Source: Enterobacter sp. Cy-643
Lineage (GTDB): Bacteria > Pseudomonadota > Gammaproteobacteria > Enterobacterales > Enterobacteriaceae
Direction: 5' to 3'
NCBI RefSeq assembly: GCF_011752815.1
Contig: NZ_VWWV01000001.1
Location: 868,001-932,000, forward strand
Length of the DNA stretch: 64,000 bases
Part shown: positions 48,817-59,056 of the stretch, piece by piece
Layout: the number at the start of each line of letters is the position of its first letter
Numbering within the stretch: position 1 is the stretch's first letter
Position numbers and translations under genes: made by a program
The notes under the pieces: generated by a model
Database searches by the model: none
What the model saw: only the letters and a program-made list of their open reading frames with translations
Told to the model about the DNA's origin: nothing

Positions 48817-49992
48817 TTCTTCCACTTTGACCTGTGCGGCTGACGCCACGGCTCTGGCAACTGCTTCATCGACGCTGTTACCGGTTGCCAATGCCACGCC
48901 CATGCGGCGTTTACCTGCAATCTCCGGCTTGCCGAACAGGCGAACCTGTAAACCGCCGCCCAGCGCCGCGCCCACGTTACTGAATTTAACGTTATCGCTT
49001 TGCAATTCAGGTAGGATCACGGCCGATGCGGCAGGGCCATACTGACGAATTTCGCCGATGGGCAGGCCGAGGAAGGCGCGAACGTGCAGCGCAAACTCAG
49101 ACAGATCCTGTGAAATCAACGTCACCATGCCGGTGTCGTGCGGGCGAGGCGAGACTTCACTGAAAATCACCTCATCGCCGCAGACAAACAGCTCAACGCC
49201 AAACAGGCCGTGGCCGCCAAGAGCGGTAACCACTTTTTCAGCAATCTCTTTCGATCTTGCCAGCGCGATATCGCTCATCTGCTGTGGCTGCCAGGATTCA
49301 CGGTAGTCGCCATCTTCCTGGCGGTGTCCAATCGGCGCGCAAAAATGCACGCCATCAACGGCGCTAATGGTTAGCAGGGTGATTTCAAAATCAAAATTGA
49401 CCACGCCTTCGACGATAACGCGGCCTTTGCCCGCCCGTCCTCCAAGCTGGGCGTATTCCCAGGCTTTCGCCAATTGATCTTCAGTGCGGATGAAGCTTTG
49501 GCCTTTGCCGGAGGAACTCATCACCGGTTTAACAATGCACGGTAAACCAATCTCCTGCACGGCCTGGCGGAAAGCGTCTTCGCTGTCGGCGAAGCGGTAG
49601 CTGGAAGTGGGCAGCTGAAGTTCTTCTGCGGCCAGGCGGCGGATCCCTTCGCGGTTCATAGTGAGTTTGGTAGCGCGGGCGCACGGCACCACACGCTGGC
49701 CCTGGGCTTCAAGCTCCAGCAGGGCATCGGTGGCAATGGCTTCAATTTCAGGAACGATAAAATCGGGCATTTCGGCGGCGACAAGCGCTTTTAGCGCCGC
49801 GGCATCCAGCATGTTGATGACGTGACTGCGGTGTGCGACGTGCATTGCCGGCGCATTTGCATAGCGGTCGACGGCGATAACTTCGACCCCAAGGCGCTGA
49901 CACTCAATGGCCACTTCTTTACCCAATTCACCGGAACCCAGCAGCATAACTCGCGTAGCTGCCGGGCGCAGAGCGGTTCCCAACGTTGACAT
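48814..49992 (-). CDS. purT: Phosphoribosylglycinamide formyltransferase 2 (formate-dependent)
   Basis: 392 residues, the E. coli length. This ATP-grasp enzyme formylates GAR using formate and ATP, an alternative to PurN in purine synthesis. It shows [49 protein letters not shown] (ATP loop) and [32 protein letters not shown] 49992 is chosen over the longer frame to 50127, which would run through the PurR box. Confidence 0.97.
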   Translation of the reverse strand: MSTLGTALRPAATRVMLLGSGELGKEVAIECQRLGVEVIAVDRYANAPAMHVAHRSHVINMLDAAALKALVAAEMPDFIVPEIEAIATDALLELEAQGQRVVPCARATKLTMNREGIRRLAAEELQLPTSSYRFADSEDAFRQAVQEIGLPCIVKPVMSSSGKGQSFIRTEDQLAKAWEYAQLGGRAGKGRVIVEGVVNFDFEITLLTISAVDGVHFCAPIGHRQEDGDYRESWQPQQMSDIALARSKEIAEKVVTALGGHGLFGVELFVCGDEVIFSEVSPRPHDTGMVTLISQDLSEFALHVRAFLGLPIGEIRQYGPAASAVILPELQSDNVKFSNVGAALGGGLQVRLFGKPEIAGKRRMGVALATGNSVDEAVARAVASAAQVKVEE

Positions 49993-50033
49993 GTGATTTA
50001 GCCTTAACAAAGAAAAAGACCGCTGCAGTATAA

Positions 50034-50049
50034 ACGAAAACGTTTGCGT
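50034..50049. promoter_or_regulatory. PurR box of purT
   Basis: ACGAAAACGTTTGCGT is an almost perfect 16-bp PurR operator palindrome, about 45 nt upstream of the purT ATG. purT is a known PurR target. Confidence 0.9.
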
Positions 50050-50094
50050 TGGCAGCGGCTTTCCCACTTGTGTGATAAAATGAATGGCGATATA

Positions 50095-50110
50095 CTGGAT
50101 AAATAAACAG
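50095..50110. promoter_or_regulatory. LexA box upstream of yebG
   Basis: CTGGATAAATAAACAG fits CTG-N10-CAG and lies 18 nt before the yebG start. yebG is a known SOS gene. Confidence 0.85.
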
Positions 50111-50128
50111 GTAAAACGGAGCTGCAAA

Positions 50129-50479
50129 ATGGCGGTCGAGATTAAATATGTTGTGGTGAGAGAGGGACAAGAAAAAATGGCCTTTGCCAGTAAAAAGGAT
50201 GCTGACGCTTACGACAAAATGCTGGATCTGGCTGAAGTCCTCGGCGAGTGGCTGCAGCAAAGCCCGATTGCGCTGGATGAAGGGCAGAGCGACACCCTGG
50301 CGATGTGGATGGCGGAAAACAAGGATCTGCTGGCGGGCGTGCTGAAAAACGGCAAGTTGCCAGAGCCTGAGTTAAGCCAGTCTGTGCCAGACACGGAATC
50401 CCCGGCGGCTGAGCAATCGCCAGCGGCGGAAGACAACGTCAGCGAGCACCCTGGACGTAAACGCACCAAAGCCGCGTAA
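50129..50479 (+). CDS. yebG: SOS-induced protein YebG
   Basis: 116 residues. The N-terminal 70 residues match the YebG family ([36 protein letters not shown]). The protein is about 20 residues longer than the E. coli version, with a low-complexity acidic/Ala/Pro tail (about 85-116) ending in a basic PGRKRTKAA. Biochemical role unknown. ATG 50129 is preferred over the frame start at 50084 because the latter would begin before the LexA box. Confidence 0.93.
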   Translation: MAVEIKYVVVREGQEKMAFASKKDADAYDKMLDLAEVLGEWLQQSPIALDEGQSDTLAMWMAENKDLLAGVLKNGKLPEPELSQSVPDTESPAAEQSPAAEDNVSEHPGRKRTKAA

Positions 50480-50602
50480 TAGGGCTCGCCTGTAAGCGCC
50501 GGGTAGCCGGCGCAATTCTTTTCCCATCTTTAGCGCTGTCCGACGTTTCTTGACGTCCTGTGGCCTACTCTCGACGAGTTAAGTCAACAGAGGGTCTCCG
50601 TC

Positions 50603-51277
50603 ATGAATAACTGGTTACAGCAGCTTCAGTCTCTCCTGGGGCAATCCACTTCCCCCCAATCCTCACAGCCTGCAGCCGGTAATGGCCCTGAAGGGATCGC
50701 TAAACTTCTGGTGCCGGGGGCGCTGGGTGGGTTAGCCGGGCTGCTTCTGGCGAGTAAATCTTCTCGCAAATTGTTAACAAAATACGGCACCAGCGCGCTT
50801 TTGGTCGGCGGCGGCGCCGTGGCGGGGAGCGTGTTATGGAACAAATACAGGGAGCGGGTTCGTCAGAGCCAGCCCGTTTCCGCAGGTGGGAGTGAGCCGC
50901 ACTCGTCGGTTGATGTTCGTACCGAAAGATTAATTACCGCGTTAGTTTTTGCGGCGAAAAGCGACGGCCATATCGATGCAAAAGAGCGTCAGTTTATTGA
51001 GCAACAGCTGCGTGAGGTCGGTATCGACGGGGAAGGTAAAGCGCTCGTCGAACGGGCGATCGACAGGCCGTTAGATCCTCACCAGCTTGCACAAGGTGTG
51101 AGAAATGAGGAGGAAGCGCTGGAGCTTTATTACCTCAGCTGCACGGCTATCGATATCGATCACTTTATGGAACGTAGCTACCTGAGCGCGCTGGGCGATG
51201 CGCTGAACATACCGCAGGATGTCCGCTCTGGTATTGAACAAGATATTCAGCAGCAAAAACAACCGCTCGCGGTTTAA
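50603..51277 (+). CDS. yebE: DUF533 family inner-membrane protein YebE
   Basis: 224 residues. A Gln/Ser-rich N-terminus is followed by glycine-rich membrane segments ([33 protein letters not shown], about 35-90). A C-terminal TerB-like helical domain (about 112-220) contains [19 protein letters not shown] and [18 protein letters not shown]. Function unknown; envelope-stress control is reported in relatives but I see no CpxR box I trust here. Confidence 0.92.
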   Translation: MNNWLQQLQSLLGQSTSPQSSQPAAGNGPEGIAKLLVPGALGGLAGLLLASKSSRKLLTKYGTSALLVGGGAVAGSVLWNKYRERVRQSQPVSAGGSEPHSSVDVRTERLITALVFAAKSDGHIDAKERQFIEQQLREVGIDGEGKALVERAIDRPLDPHQLAQGVRNEEEALELYYLSCTAIDIDHFMERSYLSALGDALNIPQDVRSGIEQDIQQQKQPLAV

Positions 51278-51296
51278 TCTTCTCAGCTTTCCGATT

Positions 51297-51325
51297 TGCC
51301 GGGTTTATCCCGGCATTTTCTTTTA
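51297..51325 (+). terminator. Intrinsic terminator after yebE
   Basis: TGCCGGG/TCCCGGCA hairpin followed by TTTTCTTTT, about 20 nt after the yebE stop. Confidence 0.85.
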
Positions 51326-51392
51326 ATCCTCCCTGTTCCGCTTGCAAGCCCGGCTGAATTTGCCACCCTTACGGGGTGTTAAACGGAAAATG

Positions 51393-53459
51393 ATGAAAGT
51401 GATGCCGCCAAAAGCCAAAAAAATTCCCCACGCTATGACGCTACATGGCGATACCCGCACGGATGACTATTACTGGCTGCGGGATGATGACCGCGCCGAT
51501 CCCGATGTGCTGAACTACCTTGAGCAGGAAAATGATTACGGGAAAAGGATCATGGAGAGCCAGCGCGCGCTGCAGGATCAGTTGCTCAAAGAGATGATCG
51601 CTCGCGTTCCTCCTCGCGATGTTTCCGCCCCGTATGTGAAGAACGGCTATCGCTACCGCCAGGTGTATGACAAAGGGAATGAGTACGCGATTTATCAGCG
51701 GCAATCTGCGGTCAGAGAAGAGTGGGGCGAGTGGGACGTTTTGCTGGATGCCAACCAGCGTGCAGCCCAGAGCGAATTCTACACGATGGGCGGATTCGCC
51801 ATTACGCCGGACAATGGAGTGATGGCCCTGGCGGAGGACTATCTCTCCCGCCGTCAGTACGGCATTCGCCTGCGTAATTTGAAGACCGGGAACTGGTATC
51901 CTGAGCTGCTGGATAACGTCTCGTCCAGTTTTACGTGGGCGAATGACTCTGTCACGCTTTACTACGTGCGTAAGCATCCCAAAACCTTACTGCCTTATCA
52001 GGTCTGGCGGCACACGCTGGGCCACCCGGTGGCCGATGACCAACTGGTGTATGAAGAAAAAGATGACGCTTTTTACGTCAGCGTGCATAAAACAACCTCG
52101 CAGCATTTTGTTGTCATCTCTCTTGCCAGCGCGACGACGAGTGAGGCTTTGTTGCTGGATGCCGAACTGGCAGACGCCGAGCCGCAGGTATTTGCCCCAC
52201 GCCGGAAAGATCATGAATACACGCTCGATCACTACCAGCATGGGTTCTACATTCGTTCCAACAAAGACGGTAAAAATTTCGGACTCTACCGCAGCGCCGT
52301 GCGGGATGAAAAACAGTGGGAAACGCTGATTGCCGCACGGGAGCAGGTCATGCTTGAAGACTTTACGCTGTTCCGCGACTGGCTGGTGGTTGCCGAGCGG
52401 CAGCAGGGATTGACCAGCCTGCGCCAGATTAATCGTCTTACGCGTGAGTCCACGGGTATCGCTTTTGACGATCCGGCCTATGTCACCTGGCTTGGCTACA
52501 ACCCCGAGCCGGAGACCTCACACCTGCGCTACGGTTACTCTTCAATGACGACGCCGGACACGCTTTTCGAACTGGATATGGACAGCGGTGAACGGCGGGT
52601 TATCAAGCAAACCCAGGTTGCCGGTTTTGACGCTAACAATTACCGCAGCGAGCATTTGTGGGTAACTGCGCGGGATGGCGTTCAGGTGCCGGTCTCACTG
52701 GTTTATCACCGGAAACACTTTCGCCGGGGTAAAAATCCGCTGTTGGTCTATGGCTATGGATCTTACGGCAGCAGTATGGATGCTGACTTTAGCAGCAGCC
52801 GTTTAAGTCTGCTGGACAGAGGTTTTGTCTTCGCCATTGCCCATGTGCGCGGCGGTGGTGAACTGGGTCAACAATGGTATGAAGACGGTAAATATCTGAA
52901 AAAGATGAATACCTTTAACGACTATCTGGACGTGTGCGACGAGCTGATCGGGCAGGGATATGGCGATCCTAAACTGCTTTATGGGATGGGCGGCAGCGCG
53001 GGTGGGATGCTGATGGGCACCGCTATCAATCTGCGTCCTGAATTATTCCATGGCGTAGTGGCTCAGGTGCCGTTCGTTGATGTGGTGACGACGATGCTCG
53101 ATGAGTCGATTCCGCTCACCACCGGGGAATTTGAAGAGTGGGGTAACCCTCAGGATGAAGAATACTACCGCTATATGAAGCAATACAGTCCTTACGACCA
53201 GGTTCATGAGCAGGCTTATCCCCACCTGTTAGTGACCACCGGGCTGCATGATTCGCAGGTACAGTATTGGGAGCCGGCGAAGTGGGTTGCTAAATTACGC
53301 GACTATAAGCGGGATGAGACCTTGCTGCTGCTTTGTACCGACATGGATTCCGGGCACGGCGGCAAGTCGGGGCGCTTTAAATCTTACGAAGGCGTGGCGC
53401 TGGAGTTTGCTTTCCTGATTGCCCTGGCGCAGGGGACGCTGCCAGGGCGCGTGCATTAA
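51393..53459 (+). CDS. ptrB: Oligopeptidase B
   Basis: 688 residues, against 686 in E. coli. It is an S9A prolyl-oligopeptidase-family serine peptidase cleaving small peptides after Arg or Lys. An N-terminal beta-propeller (about 70-410) is followed by the alpha/beta-hydrolase domain. The nucleophile Ser lies in [12 protein letters not shown], and the C-terminal catalytic His in [18 protein letters not shown] 51393 gives GGA at best spacing; ATGs at 51390 and 51402 are in frame and cannot be excluded. It is convergent with exoX, stops overlapping by 4 nt. Confidence 0.95.
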   Translation: MKVMPPKAKKIPHAMTLHGDTRTDDYYWLRDDDRADPDVLNYLEQENDYGKRIMESQRALQDQLLKEMIARVPPRDVSAPYVKNGYRYRQVYDKGNEYAIYQRQSAVREEWGEWDVLLDANQRAAQSEFYTMGGFAITPDNGVMALAEDYLSRRQYGIRLRNLKTGNWYPELLDNVSSSFTWANDSVTLYYVRKHPKTLLPYQVWRHTLGHPVADDQLVYEEKDDAFYVSVHKTTSQHFVVISLASATTSEALLLDAELADAEPQVFAPRRKDHEYTLDHYQHGFYIRSNKDGKNFGLYRSAVRDEKQWETLIAAREQVMLEDFTLFRDWLVVAERQQGLTSLRQINRLTRESTGIAFDDPAYVTWLGYNPEPETSHLRYGYSSMTTPDTLFELDMDSGERRVIKQTQVAGFDANNYRSEHLWVTARDGVQVPVSLVYHRKHFRRGKNPLLVYGYGSYGSSMDADFSSSRLSLLDRGFVFAIAHVRGGGELGQQWYEDGKYLKKMNTFNDYLDVCDELIGQGYGDPKLLYGMGGSAGGMLMGTAINLRPELFHGVVAQVPFVDVVTTMLDESIPLTTGEFEEWGNPQDEEYYRYMKQYSPYDQVHEQAYPHLLVTTGLHDSQVQYWEPAKWVAKLRDYKRDETLLLLCTDMDSGHGGKSGRFKSYEGVALEFAFLIALAQGTLPGRVH

Positions 53460-54127
53460 TCGGCCGCGCTGGCGGCCAGGTAATGTTTTAGCGTCATGCG
53501 GAGATCCGGCGTTAGCTCCTTGATGTTATTAAGCATCCAGCGAAGATAACCCGGATCGTCTTCGGCTATTTCGGCAATGCGTTTTCCCCGGTATTTACCA
53601 AACATCATCGTGGTGACCAGCGCCGGACGCCCGGTAATCGTGACCATGTCTTCTGCGCTCCAGCCTGACACATCCATAATTCTCAGCAGCAGGGCGGCGG
53701 TAATATAGCAGTCGAACAAGGCGCGGTGATGATGCAGCCCGACGGGCGTATCCACATGCAGCTTCAGCGATTTATACAGCCCCATATTGCTGTACTTAAT
53801 GCCCGGCCACAGGCGACGCGCCAGCTTCACCGTGCAAATCCAGTCGCCCTGCATTTCCGGCAGCATGCGGCTGTCGAAACTGGCGTTGTGCGCCACGTAA
53901 TAGGGGCTTCCGAGGTAGCGGGGAATAACGTCTTCAATCCAGGGCTTATCGGCCACCATCTCTTCGGTAATTTTATGGATGGCCATCGCCTGGTGACTAA
54001 TCGGTCTGTCAGGACGGACAAGATCGCTCATCGGGTTAACAATCTTGCCGTCGATGATATCGACCGACGCAACCTCCACCACGCCTCCCTGTAATCCACA
54101 GGTTTCCGTATCAATAATGCGCAGCAT
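53456..54127 (-). CDS. exoX: Exodeoxyribonuclease X
   Basis: 223 residues. DEDDh 3'-5' exonuclease acting in mismatch repair and DNA repair. The motifs are Exo [13 protein letters not shown], Exo [15 protein letters not shown] and Exo [20 protein letters not shown]. The C-terminal region includes [22 protein letters not shown]. Downstream of the YobB gene on the same strand. Confidence 0.96.
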   Translation of the reverse strand: MLRIIDTETCGLQGGVVEVASVDIIDGKIVNPMSDLVRPDRPISHQAMAIHKITEEMVADKPWIEDVIPRYLGSPYYVAHNASFDSRMLPEMQGDWICTVKLARRLWPGIKYSNMGLYKSLKLHVDTPVGLHHHRALFDCYITAALLLRIMDVSGWSAEDMVTITGRPALVTTMMFGKYRGKRIAEIAEDDPGYLRWMLNNIKELTPDLRMTLKHYLAASAAD

Positions 54128-54156
54128 CGCAGTCTCCGTTTACAGGCTTCAGGTGA

Positions 54157-54885
54157 CTAGCGTAAAGGAATGACCTCTCCGTGCCAACCTCTCTCATCCC
54201 GGCGGCCAATTGCCAGCAATTCACCCTGATCGGCTCTGACGACGAGTTGGCCTAAATTATCCCAACACGCGCTGCGGCCTGCGGAGCGAAGTTCAGCCTC
54301 GGACCAGGCGTAATTGGCCTGCAAAATGGTGAGTCCATATTTGTGCGCCCAGCGCTGCATATACATTTCATCTTGCTGGTAGCTTAGTTCTGTCATTGCG
54401 GCGCCGGTGGCGTAAAGGTCTGCCCCGATATCAGCCGCGCTTCGGGGCCAGGCTTCATCATCGCTTTGGGCGCAAACGGCCAGTGCGATATTGCGAGAAC
54501 GTTGCCCCAGAAGTGGTGCGACGGGAGGCTGGCTGTTCATATCTGCCGCCTCAGCGGGACGTTTGCAACAGGCGATACGCGAGCCGTCCGGCAGAAAACT
54601 TACCATACCGGCTACGCTGTGCGCCTCGTCACTGAGCGGCATGCCGACGATCGCGGTCATATGGTAGCGATGAGCTGCCTCACTGAGCGGGTCGAACAGC
54701 GAATCGGTAAACGCCGGAGGATGGTCGTCGGGGCGTAATCCGGATAAAGAGAGATGAGGGAAAACAAGAAGATCGATGCCTTGTTCGGCGGCACAGCGAA
54801 TGAAATCGAGGTGGTGATCGATGTTGGCCTGATAATTCCCGGCAACGGCACCGTATTGCGCAGCGGCAACATTCCAGCGTGGCAT
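54157..54885 (-). CDS. yobB: Nitrilase-superfamily protein YobB with altered catalytic triad
   Basis: 242 residues, carbon-nitrogen hydrolase fold. The position expected for the catalytic Glu (LVFPELSL in active nitrilases) reads LLVFPHLSLSG, i.e. His. A Lys (ACCKRP) and a Cys (ALAVCAQSDDEAW) remain near the expected second and third triad positions, but the surrounding signatures are degenerate. The C-terminus (LGQLVVRADQGELLAIG) is well conserved. It sits between exoX and holE, the same place as yobB in E. coli. Probably not an amidase in the classical sense; function unknown. Confidence 0.8.
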   Translation of the reverse strand: MPRWNVAAAQYGAVAGNYQANIDHHLDFIRCAAEQGIDLLVFPHLSLSGLRPDDHPPAFTDSLFDPLSEAAHRYHMTAIVGMPLSDEAHSVAGMVSFLPDGSRIACCKRPAEAADMNSQPPVAPLLGQRSRNIALAVCAQSDDEAWPRSAADIGADLYATGAAMTELSYQQDEMYMQRWAHKYGLTILQANYAWSEAELRSAGRSACWDNLGQLVVRADQGELLAIGRRDERGWHGEVIPLR

Positions 54886-55014
54886 AGGTTCTTCCTTAAT
54901 CTTTCATCCAACGATTGCATCCTGCAATCGCGAGAGATGAGCCAAAGCTTGCGGTCAACTGAACAAGGAAGAGAGTAGCACTAGTTTTGAATCAGCGAGA
55001 TAATTCTTAAGTTT

Positions 55015-55245
55015 TTATTTTTGCTTTGGTTCATACGGCAAACGCGAAAGATTAACCGAGGCCAGACGATAAGCAATCAGCTTTTCACGGAACCACGCCC
55101 GAAGGTGCTCAGGTTGCTCACGCTCCACCATTTCAGCCACAACGGGCATGTTATAGCGCTCTTTAAACGCCACGCCGGCGGCGGCAAGATCGACGTTCAC
55201 TTTATCCATTTCTTCCTGGGGTAAATCGGCGAGATTGTAGCTCAT
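55015..55245 (-). CDS. holE: DNA polymerase III theta subunit
   Basis: 76 residues, the exact family length. Theta binds the epsilon proofreading subunit in the Pol III core. The block [23 protein letters not shown] and the C-terminal [14 protein letters not shown] are diagnostic. ATG 55245 is chosen over the much longer frame to 55473, since it follows AGGAGG with good spacing and matches the family start. Confidence 0.96.
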   Translation of the reverse strand: MSYNLADLPQEEMDKVNVDLAAAGVAFKERYNMPVVAEMVEREQPEHLRAWFREKLIAYRLASVNLSRLPYEPKQK

Positions 55246-55386
55246 CATATCCTCCTGCAATGTCAGCGCAGAAGTTACTGTTTTGCGTCCCGGATGACAA
55301 GTAACAATAGTTTTTCCCGTCTCGACTTGGTACTGGCGCGGGGTTATCCTTGCCGCCTCAACACATAACAAAAAGGAATAGTTAAT

Positions 55387-55761
55387 ATGGCGTTCATCTC
55401 CTCCCGCATCGCAACCGTGGCGGCATTTGTCGCTGCTATGGCCGTTTCTCCAGCCGTGTTCGCACACGCGCACCTTAAGCAGCAGTCTCCGGCGGCAGAT
55501 TCTGCCGTGACCGCCTCGCCGCAGTCATTGACCCTGAACTTCTCTGAAGGCGTTGAGCCTGGCTTCAGCGGCGTGACCGTGACCGGTCCGCAGAAATCAG
55601 CCGTGAAGACCGGAAAAGTGAAGGTTGCTGAGACCGACAACAAACAGCTGATTGTGCCGGTTGAAGAAGCCTTGAAGCCGGGCGCTTATTCCGTGGATTG
55701 GCACGTTGTGTCGGTCGATGGGCATAAAACCAAAGGTAACTATCACTTCTCCGTGAAGTAA
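55387..55761 (+). CDS. yobA: CopC-like periplasmic copper-binding protein YobA
   Basis: 124 residues. Signal peptide of about 26 residues ends ...AVFA, leaving His-Ala-His-Leu at the mature N-terminus, the copper-site arrangement of CopC proteins. A second group lies in [22 protein letters not shown] beta-sandwich of about 98 residues. It is cotranscribed with the CopD-like yebZ (5-nt gap) and yebY. The set is thought to handle copper uptake or delivery. Confidence 0.95.
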   Translation: MAFISSRIATVAAFVAAMAVSPAVFAHAHLKQQSPAADSAVTASPQSLTLNFSEGVEPGFSGVTVTGPQKSAVKTGKVKVAETDNKQLIVPVEEALKPGAYSVDWHVVSVDGHKTKGNYHFSVK

Positions 55762-55766
55762 TCGCC

Positions 55767-56642
55767 ATGCTGTCGGCGTTTTACATCGCGCTGCGCTTTA
55801 TCCATTTCACTGCATTGATGGTGCTGCTCGGCAGCGCCATCTGCTGTTCGCTCCTTGCCCCGCAGCAGTTTAAGCCTGTGCTTGTGCGCCGCCTCAGAGC
55901 ACAGTGGCGGCCTGCCGTTTGGCTGTCGCTGATCAGCGCCTGCCTGTTATTCATGGCTCAGGCCGGGCTAATGGGGGACGGCTGGCGCGATACTCTCTCG
56001 CCGGATACCTGGCAGGCGGTCCTGACGACTCGCTTTGGTTCGGTATGGATATGGCAGCTATTACTGGGTCTGGCCACGCTGGCCGCTGTGCTGATCGCTC
56101 CCCGGGCAATGCCTGGGTTATTGCTGCTGTTAGCCGCGGCGCAGCTAATTATGCTGGCTGGCGTCGGGCACGCTGCAATGCACGACGGCGTGCTGGGGGC
56201 TTTCCAGCGAATCAACCACGCGATTCATCTTCTGAGCGCGTCTTGGTGGGTGGGTGGCCTGTTGCCTTTGCTGGTTTGTATGCACATGGCGCATAAGCCG
56301 CGCTGGCGTACTCCGGCGATGACGGCAATGATGCGTTTTTCCCGCTACGGGCATCTCGCCGTGGCTGCGGTGCTGGTAACCGGCGTGGTGAATAGCCTGC
56401 TGATCCTGGGCTGGTCGCTGCCGCTGGAAAGTGGCTATTTTCGATTGCTGGCGCTGAAGGTTGGGCTGGTGCTCGTGATGGTCACGCTGGCCTTGATCAA
56501 CCGTTATATACTGGTGCCGCGTTTCGACGCCGTCCAGGCCACAGCTCAGCGGAGGTTTATTCAGCTTACGTGGCTGGAAGTGATTTTATCGGTAGGGGTA
56601 CTGCTGCTAGTCAGCATCTATGCTACCTGGGAGCCGTTCTGA
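55767..56642 (+). CDS. yebZ: CopD-like inner-membrane copper transport protein YebZ
   Basis: 291 residues with about eight membrane helices and the CopD family domain. Conserved histidines are in [27 protein letters not shown] and [18 protein letters not shown]. It probably moves copper between periplasm and cytoplasm together with YobA. Confidence 0.94.
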   Translation: MLSAFYIALRFIHFTALMVLLGSAICCSLLAPQQFKPVLVRRLRAQWRPAVWLSLISACLLFMAQAGLMGDGWRDTLSPDTWQAVLTTRFGSVWIWQLLLGLATLAAVLIAPRAMPGLLLLLAAAQLIMLAGVGHAAMHDGVLGAFQRINHAIHLLSASWWVGGLLPLLVCMHMAHKPRWRTPAMTAMMRFSRYGHLAVAAVLVTGVVNSLLILGWSLPLESGYFRLLALKVGLVLVMVTLALINRYILVPRFDAVQATAQRRFIQLTWLEVILSVGVLLLVSIYATWEPF

Positions 56643-56670
56643 CGGCGCAAACTGGTTATATGAGAGATTC

Positions 56671-57015
56671 ATGAAAAAGAGCATTTTGACTTTACTGCTG
56701 CTGGCCTGCGCGAGCTCTGCGCTGGCTGCCCCGCAAATTATCACCGTGAGTCGGTTTGAGGTGGGTAAAGACAAATGGGCGTTCAACCGCGAAGAGGTGA
56801 TGTTGAGCTGCAGAGCGGGAAATGCGCTGTTTGCCATCAACCCAAGTACGCTGATGCAGTACCCGCTGAACGCCATTGCCGAGCAGCAGATCAAAAGCGG
56901 TAAAACGAGCGGGCAGCCAATAAGCGTTATTCAGGTGGATGACCCGCAGCATCCTGGCCAGAAGATGAGCCTTGAGCCTTTCATTGAGCGCGCGCAAAAG
57001 CTTTGTGGTGAATAA
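56671..57015 (+). CDS. yebY: YebY family periplasmic protein (DUF2511)
   Basis: 114 residues with a signal peptide of about 20 residues ([19 protein letters not shown]). The mature domain has two cysteines ([17 protein letters not shown]), probably disulfide-bonded. It is the third gene of yobA-yebZ-yebY, which supports a copper-related envelope role, but no activity is known. ATG 56671 starts the signal peptide; the longer frame from 56620 overlaps yebZ. Confidence 0.93.
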   Translation: MKKSILTLLLLACASSALAAPQIITVSRFEVGKDKWAFNREEVMLSCRAGNALFAINPSTLMQYPLNAIAEQQIKSGKTSGQPISVIQVDDPQHPGQKMSLEPFIERAQKLCGE

Positions 57016-57034
57016 AAACAGGCATTTTTTGCCA

Positions 57035-57078
57035 TAAAAAAACAGCAATAATCTCAAAGGGATATTGCTGTTTTTGCA
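57035..57078. terminator. Bidirectional terminator shared by yebY and SraC
   Basis: AAAAACAGCAATA and TATTGCTGTTTTT form a long stem around TCTCAAAGGGA, with A- and T-runs on both sides. It ends the yebY transcript on the plus strand and fits the 3' end of the antisense RNA SraC on the minus strand. Confidence 0.8.
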
Positions 57079-57304
57079 TAAATAGTCACCTTTATTGCGG
57101 CTTTTTTCTGACCACTTTTGTTGCGGACTGGAAAACCTGCGCCGGTAATCTATTCTTAAGAGGCAAGGCGACTTAGCCTGCATTAATGCCAACTTTTAGC
57201 GCACGGCTCTCTCCCAAGAGCCATTTCCCTGGACCGAATACAGGAATCGTGTTCGGTCTTTTTTTTATTCGGGAACCAGCCAGCCAGCCTGCTTGCGCGT
57301 AAAG
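57037..57304 (-). ncRNA. sraC: SraC (RyeA) small RNA, antisense to SdsR (ends approximate)
   Basis: In E. coli SraC is about 250-275 nt, fully overlaps SdsR on the opposite strand and extends past both its ends. Here the minus strand opposite SdsR ends in the hairpin at 57035-57078. A TTATGGG -10-like element on the minus strand near 57310-57317 would give a 5' end near 57304 and a length near 268 nt. Ends are inferred from geometry. In E. coli the pair is processed together by RNase III. Confidence 0.6.
57163..57266 (+). ncRNA. sdsR: SdsR (RyeB) small RNA
   Basis: About 104 nt, from GCAAGGCGACTTAGCC to the terminator GACCGAATACAGGAATCGTGTTCGGTC plus a T8 run. The sequence, including the TGCCAACTTTTAGCGC and GGCTCTCTCCCAAGAGCC segments, is recognisable as SdsR, a sigma-S-dependent Hfq/ProQ sRNA that represses mutS and other mRNAs. 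A CTATTCTTAA element just upstream (about 57150-57159) suits a sigma-S -10. It follows yebY, as in E. coli, although pphA on the other side is absent. Confidence 0.93.
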
Positions 57305-57559
57305 CGTTTCCCATAACGCTTCGGCTTGGCCTGTGCGCTAAAACCATACCACACCTTGATAGCTTGCCGTCCAGCGTTTTTTACTCAGATTGTTAATTTT
57401 TTGTTGCGCAAACGAGGGGGCTGGACAGGTGAGGCTTTATGGTTAGTGATGTGAGTCACGAAAATTCGCATCACTGCCGCGACGACGCTACACTTTCGGC
57501 CTCGCTGACCGCATTCCTTGAGAAATGCGGCGTTCATGACAATAAGCCTACATTCCATT
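57267..57559. other. Leader region of the SulP gene with an inverted repeat
   Basis: No gene is supported beyond the SraC promoter area. AGTGATG (57445-57451) and CATCACT (57469-57475) are perfect 7-bp arms with a 17-nt spacer. GTGAGTCAC (57451-57459) is a nested palindrome. The two could form the operator of the downstream transporter. A frame open from 57518 (TTG) or ATG 57536 is in phase with the SulP gene. Confidence 0.4.
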
Positions 57560-59056
57560 ATGACAAATCAAACTGAGCTTGCCGCTCAACATGCCCGTGA
57601 GAATAGCCTGCGCGCCGTGTTTCGCTCTCCGCGTTTAATCCAGCGCGAGGTGCTGGCCGGGGTCGTCACCGCCCTGGCGCTGATCCCCGAAGTGATCTCC
57701 TTTTCCCTGATTGCGGGCGTAGACCCAAAAGTCAGCTTGATTGCCTCTATCGTACTTTGTCTGGCTATGTCCATCCTGGGCGGCCGCCCGGCAATGGTGA
57801 CGGCCGCGGCGGGCTCGGTCGCGCTGGTGATTGCGCCGATGGTACATCAATACGGCGTGGGCTACATTTTGCCTGCGGTGGTGCTGGCGGGCGGGATCCA
57901 GATCCTGTTCGGCGTGACGGGGCTGGCGCGAATGATGCGTTATATCCCGCTTTCGGTAATGACGGGGTTTGTGAATGCGCTGGGCATTCTTATCTTCTTT
58001 GCTCAGGTGCCTCATGTCTGGGGGCAGTCGCCGCTGGTTTGGGGACTGTTTGCCGTGACGTTAGGCATCGTCCTGCTGCTGCCGAAAATGCTTAAATCTG
58101 TGCCTTCGCCGCTGGTGGCGATTGTTCTGGTGACCGGCCTGAGTATCGCCCTGGGATGGGGATTACCTACGGTAGGCGACAGCGGGCCGATGAAGGCCGG
58201 TTTGCCTGGATTAACGGAACTCATGGTGCCGCTAAACGTTGAGACGCTGCGCATTGTCTGGCCCTGCGCGCTGAGCATCGCTTTTGTTGGCTTAATGGAG
58301 TCTTTGCTAACGGCCAAACTGGTGGATGAACTCACCGATACGCCTTCCAGCAAGCGGCGCGAATGCTGGGGGCTGGGCGTGTCTAATATCTTCGCCGGTT
58401 TTTATGGCGGCATCGCGGGCTGTGCCATGATCGGGCAAACCATCGTCAATGTTGAACTGGGAAGAGGGCGTACGCGGCTGTCTACCGTGGCGGCTGCGCT
58501 GGTGCTATTGCTGCTGGTCACCGTCCTGAGTGAAGTGATGGCAAAAATTCCAATGGTGGTGCTGGCCGGGATCATGATGATTGTGGCGGTGAAAACGCTG
58601 AACTGGCATAGCCTCTCTCCAGTTACGCTTCGCCGAATGCCGGTGCCGGAAACGCTGGTGATGCTCACGACCGTCGCTATAACGGTTTATACCGATAACC
58701 TCGCCCTTGGCGTTTTGGGGGGCGCTATCTTCGCTATGATGTTGTTTGCCCGTCGTATTGCGCACGTTGTGCGTGCTGAACGGCAGCTGGCGGCGGACGG
58801 GAGCGAGGTGACTTACCGGGTTCGTGGGCCGCTGTTCTTTGCCAGCAGCAACGACCTTGTCGAGCATTTTCATTATGCTGATGACCCGGTACGGGTAGTG
58901 ATCGATCTGAGTCAGGCGCAAATTTGGGACGCCTCCACCGTTGCCGTATTGGATGCCATCGAAACACGCTATCAGCGTTATCAGACGCAGGTCGACATTG
59001 TTGGCCTGGACACCCACAGCGCCGATTTCCATCAGCGCCTGAGCGGTAAACTTTAG
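57560..59056 (+). CDS. SulP-family anion transporter with STAS domain
   Basis: 498 residues. The membrane domain (about 20-410) begins with VLAGVVTALALIPEVISFSLIAGVDP, the SulP signature region with the Pro-rich motif, and contains GGRPAMVTAAAGSVALVIAP (substrate-site TM3 region). A short C-terminal STAS domain (about 410-498; VIDLSQAQIWDASTVAVLDAI) follows. SulP carriers move sulfate, bicarbonate, dicarboxylates or other anions; substrate not decidable here. Start uncertain: ATG 57536 and TTG 57518 are in frame. It lies where E. coli has pphA. Confidence 0.85.
   Translation: MTNQTELAAQHARENSLRAVFRSPRLIQREVLAGVVTALALIPEVISFSLIAGVDPKVSLIASIVLCLAMSILGGRPAMVTAAAGSVALVIAPMVHQYGVGYILPAVVLAGGIQILFGVTGLARMMRYIPLSVMTGFVNALGILIFFAQVPHVWGQSPLVWGLFAVTLGIVLLLPKMLKSVPSPLVAIVLVTGLSIALGWGLPTVGDSGPMKAGLPGLTELMVPLNVETLRIVWPCALSIAFVGLMESLLTAKLVDELTDTPSSKRRECWGLGVSNIFAGFYGGIAGCAMIGQTIVNVELGRGRTRLSTVAAALVLLLLVTVLSEVMAKIPMVVLAGIMMIVAVKTLNWHSLSPVTLRRMPVPETLVMLTTVAITVYTDNLALGVLGGAIFAMMLFARRIAHVVRAERQLAADGSEVTYRVRGPLFFASSNDLVEHFHYADDPVRVVIDLSQAQIWDASTVAVLDAIETRYQRYQTQVDIVGLDTHSADFHQRLSGKL

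Noticed and set aside
48814..50127. Extended purT start (437 codons)
   Set aside because: The extra 45 codons would cover the PurR operator and the yebG start region; the 392-residue form matches the family.
57518..57559. Longer N-terminus of the SulP transporter
   Set aside because: TTG 57518 and ATG 57536 are in frame, but neither has a clearly better Shine-Dalgarno and the added residues are not hydrophobic or domain-like; left as an open alternative.
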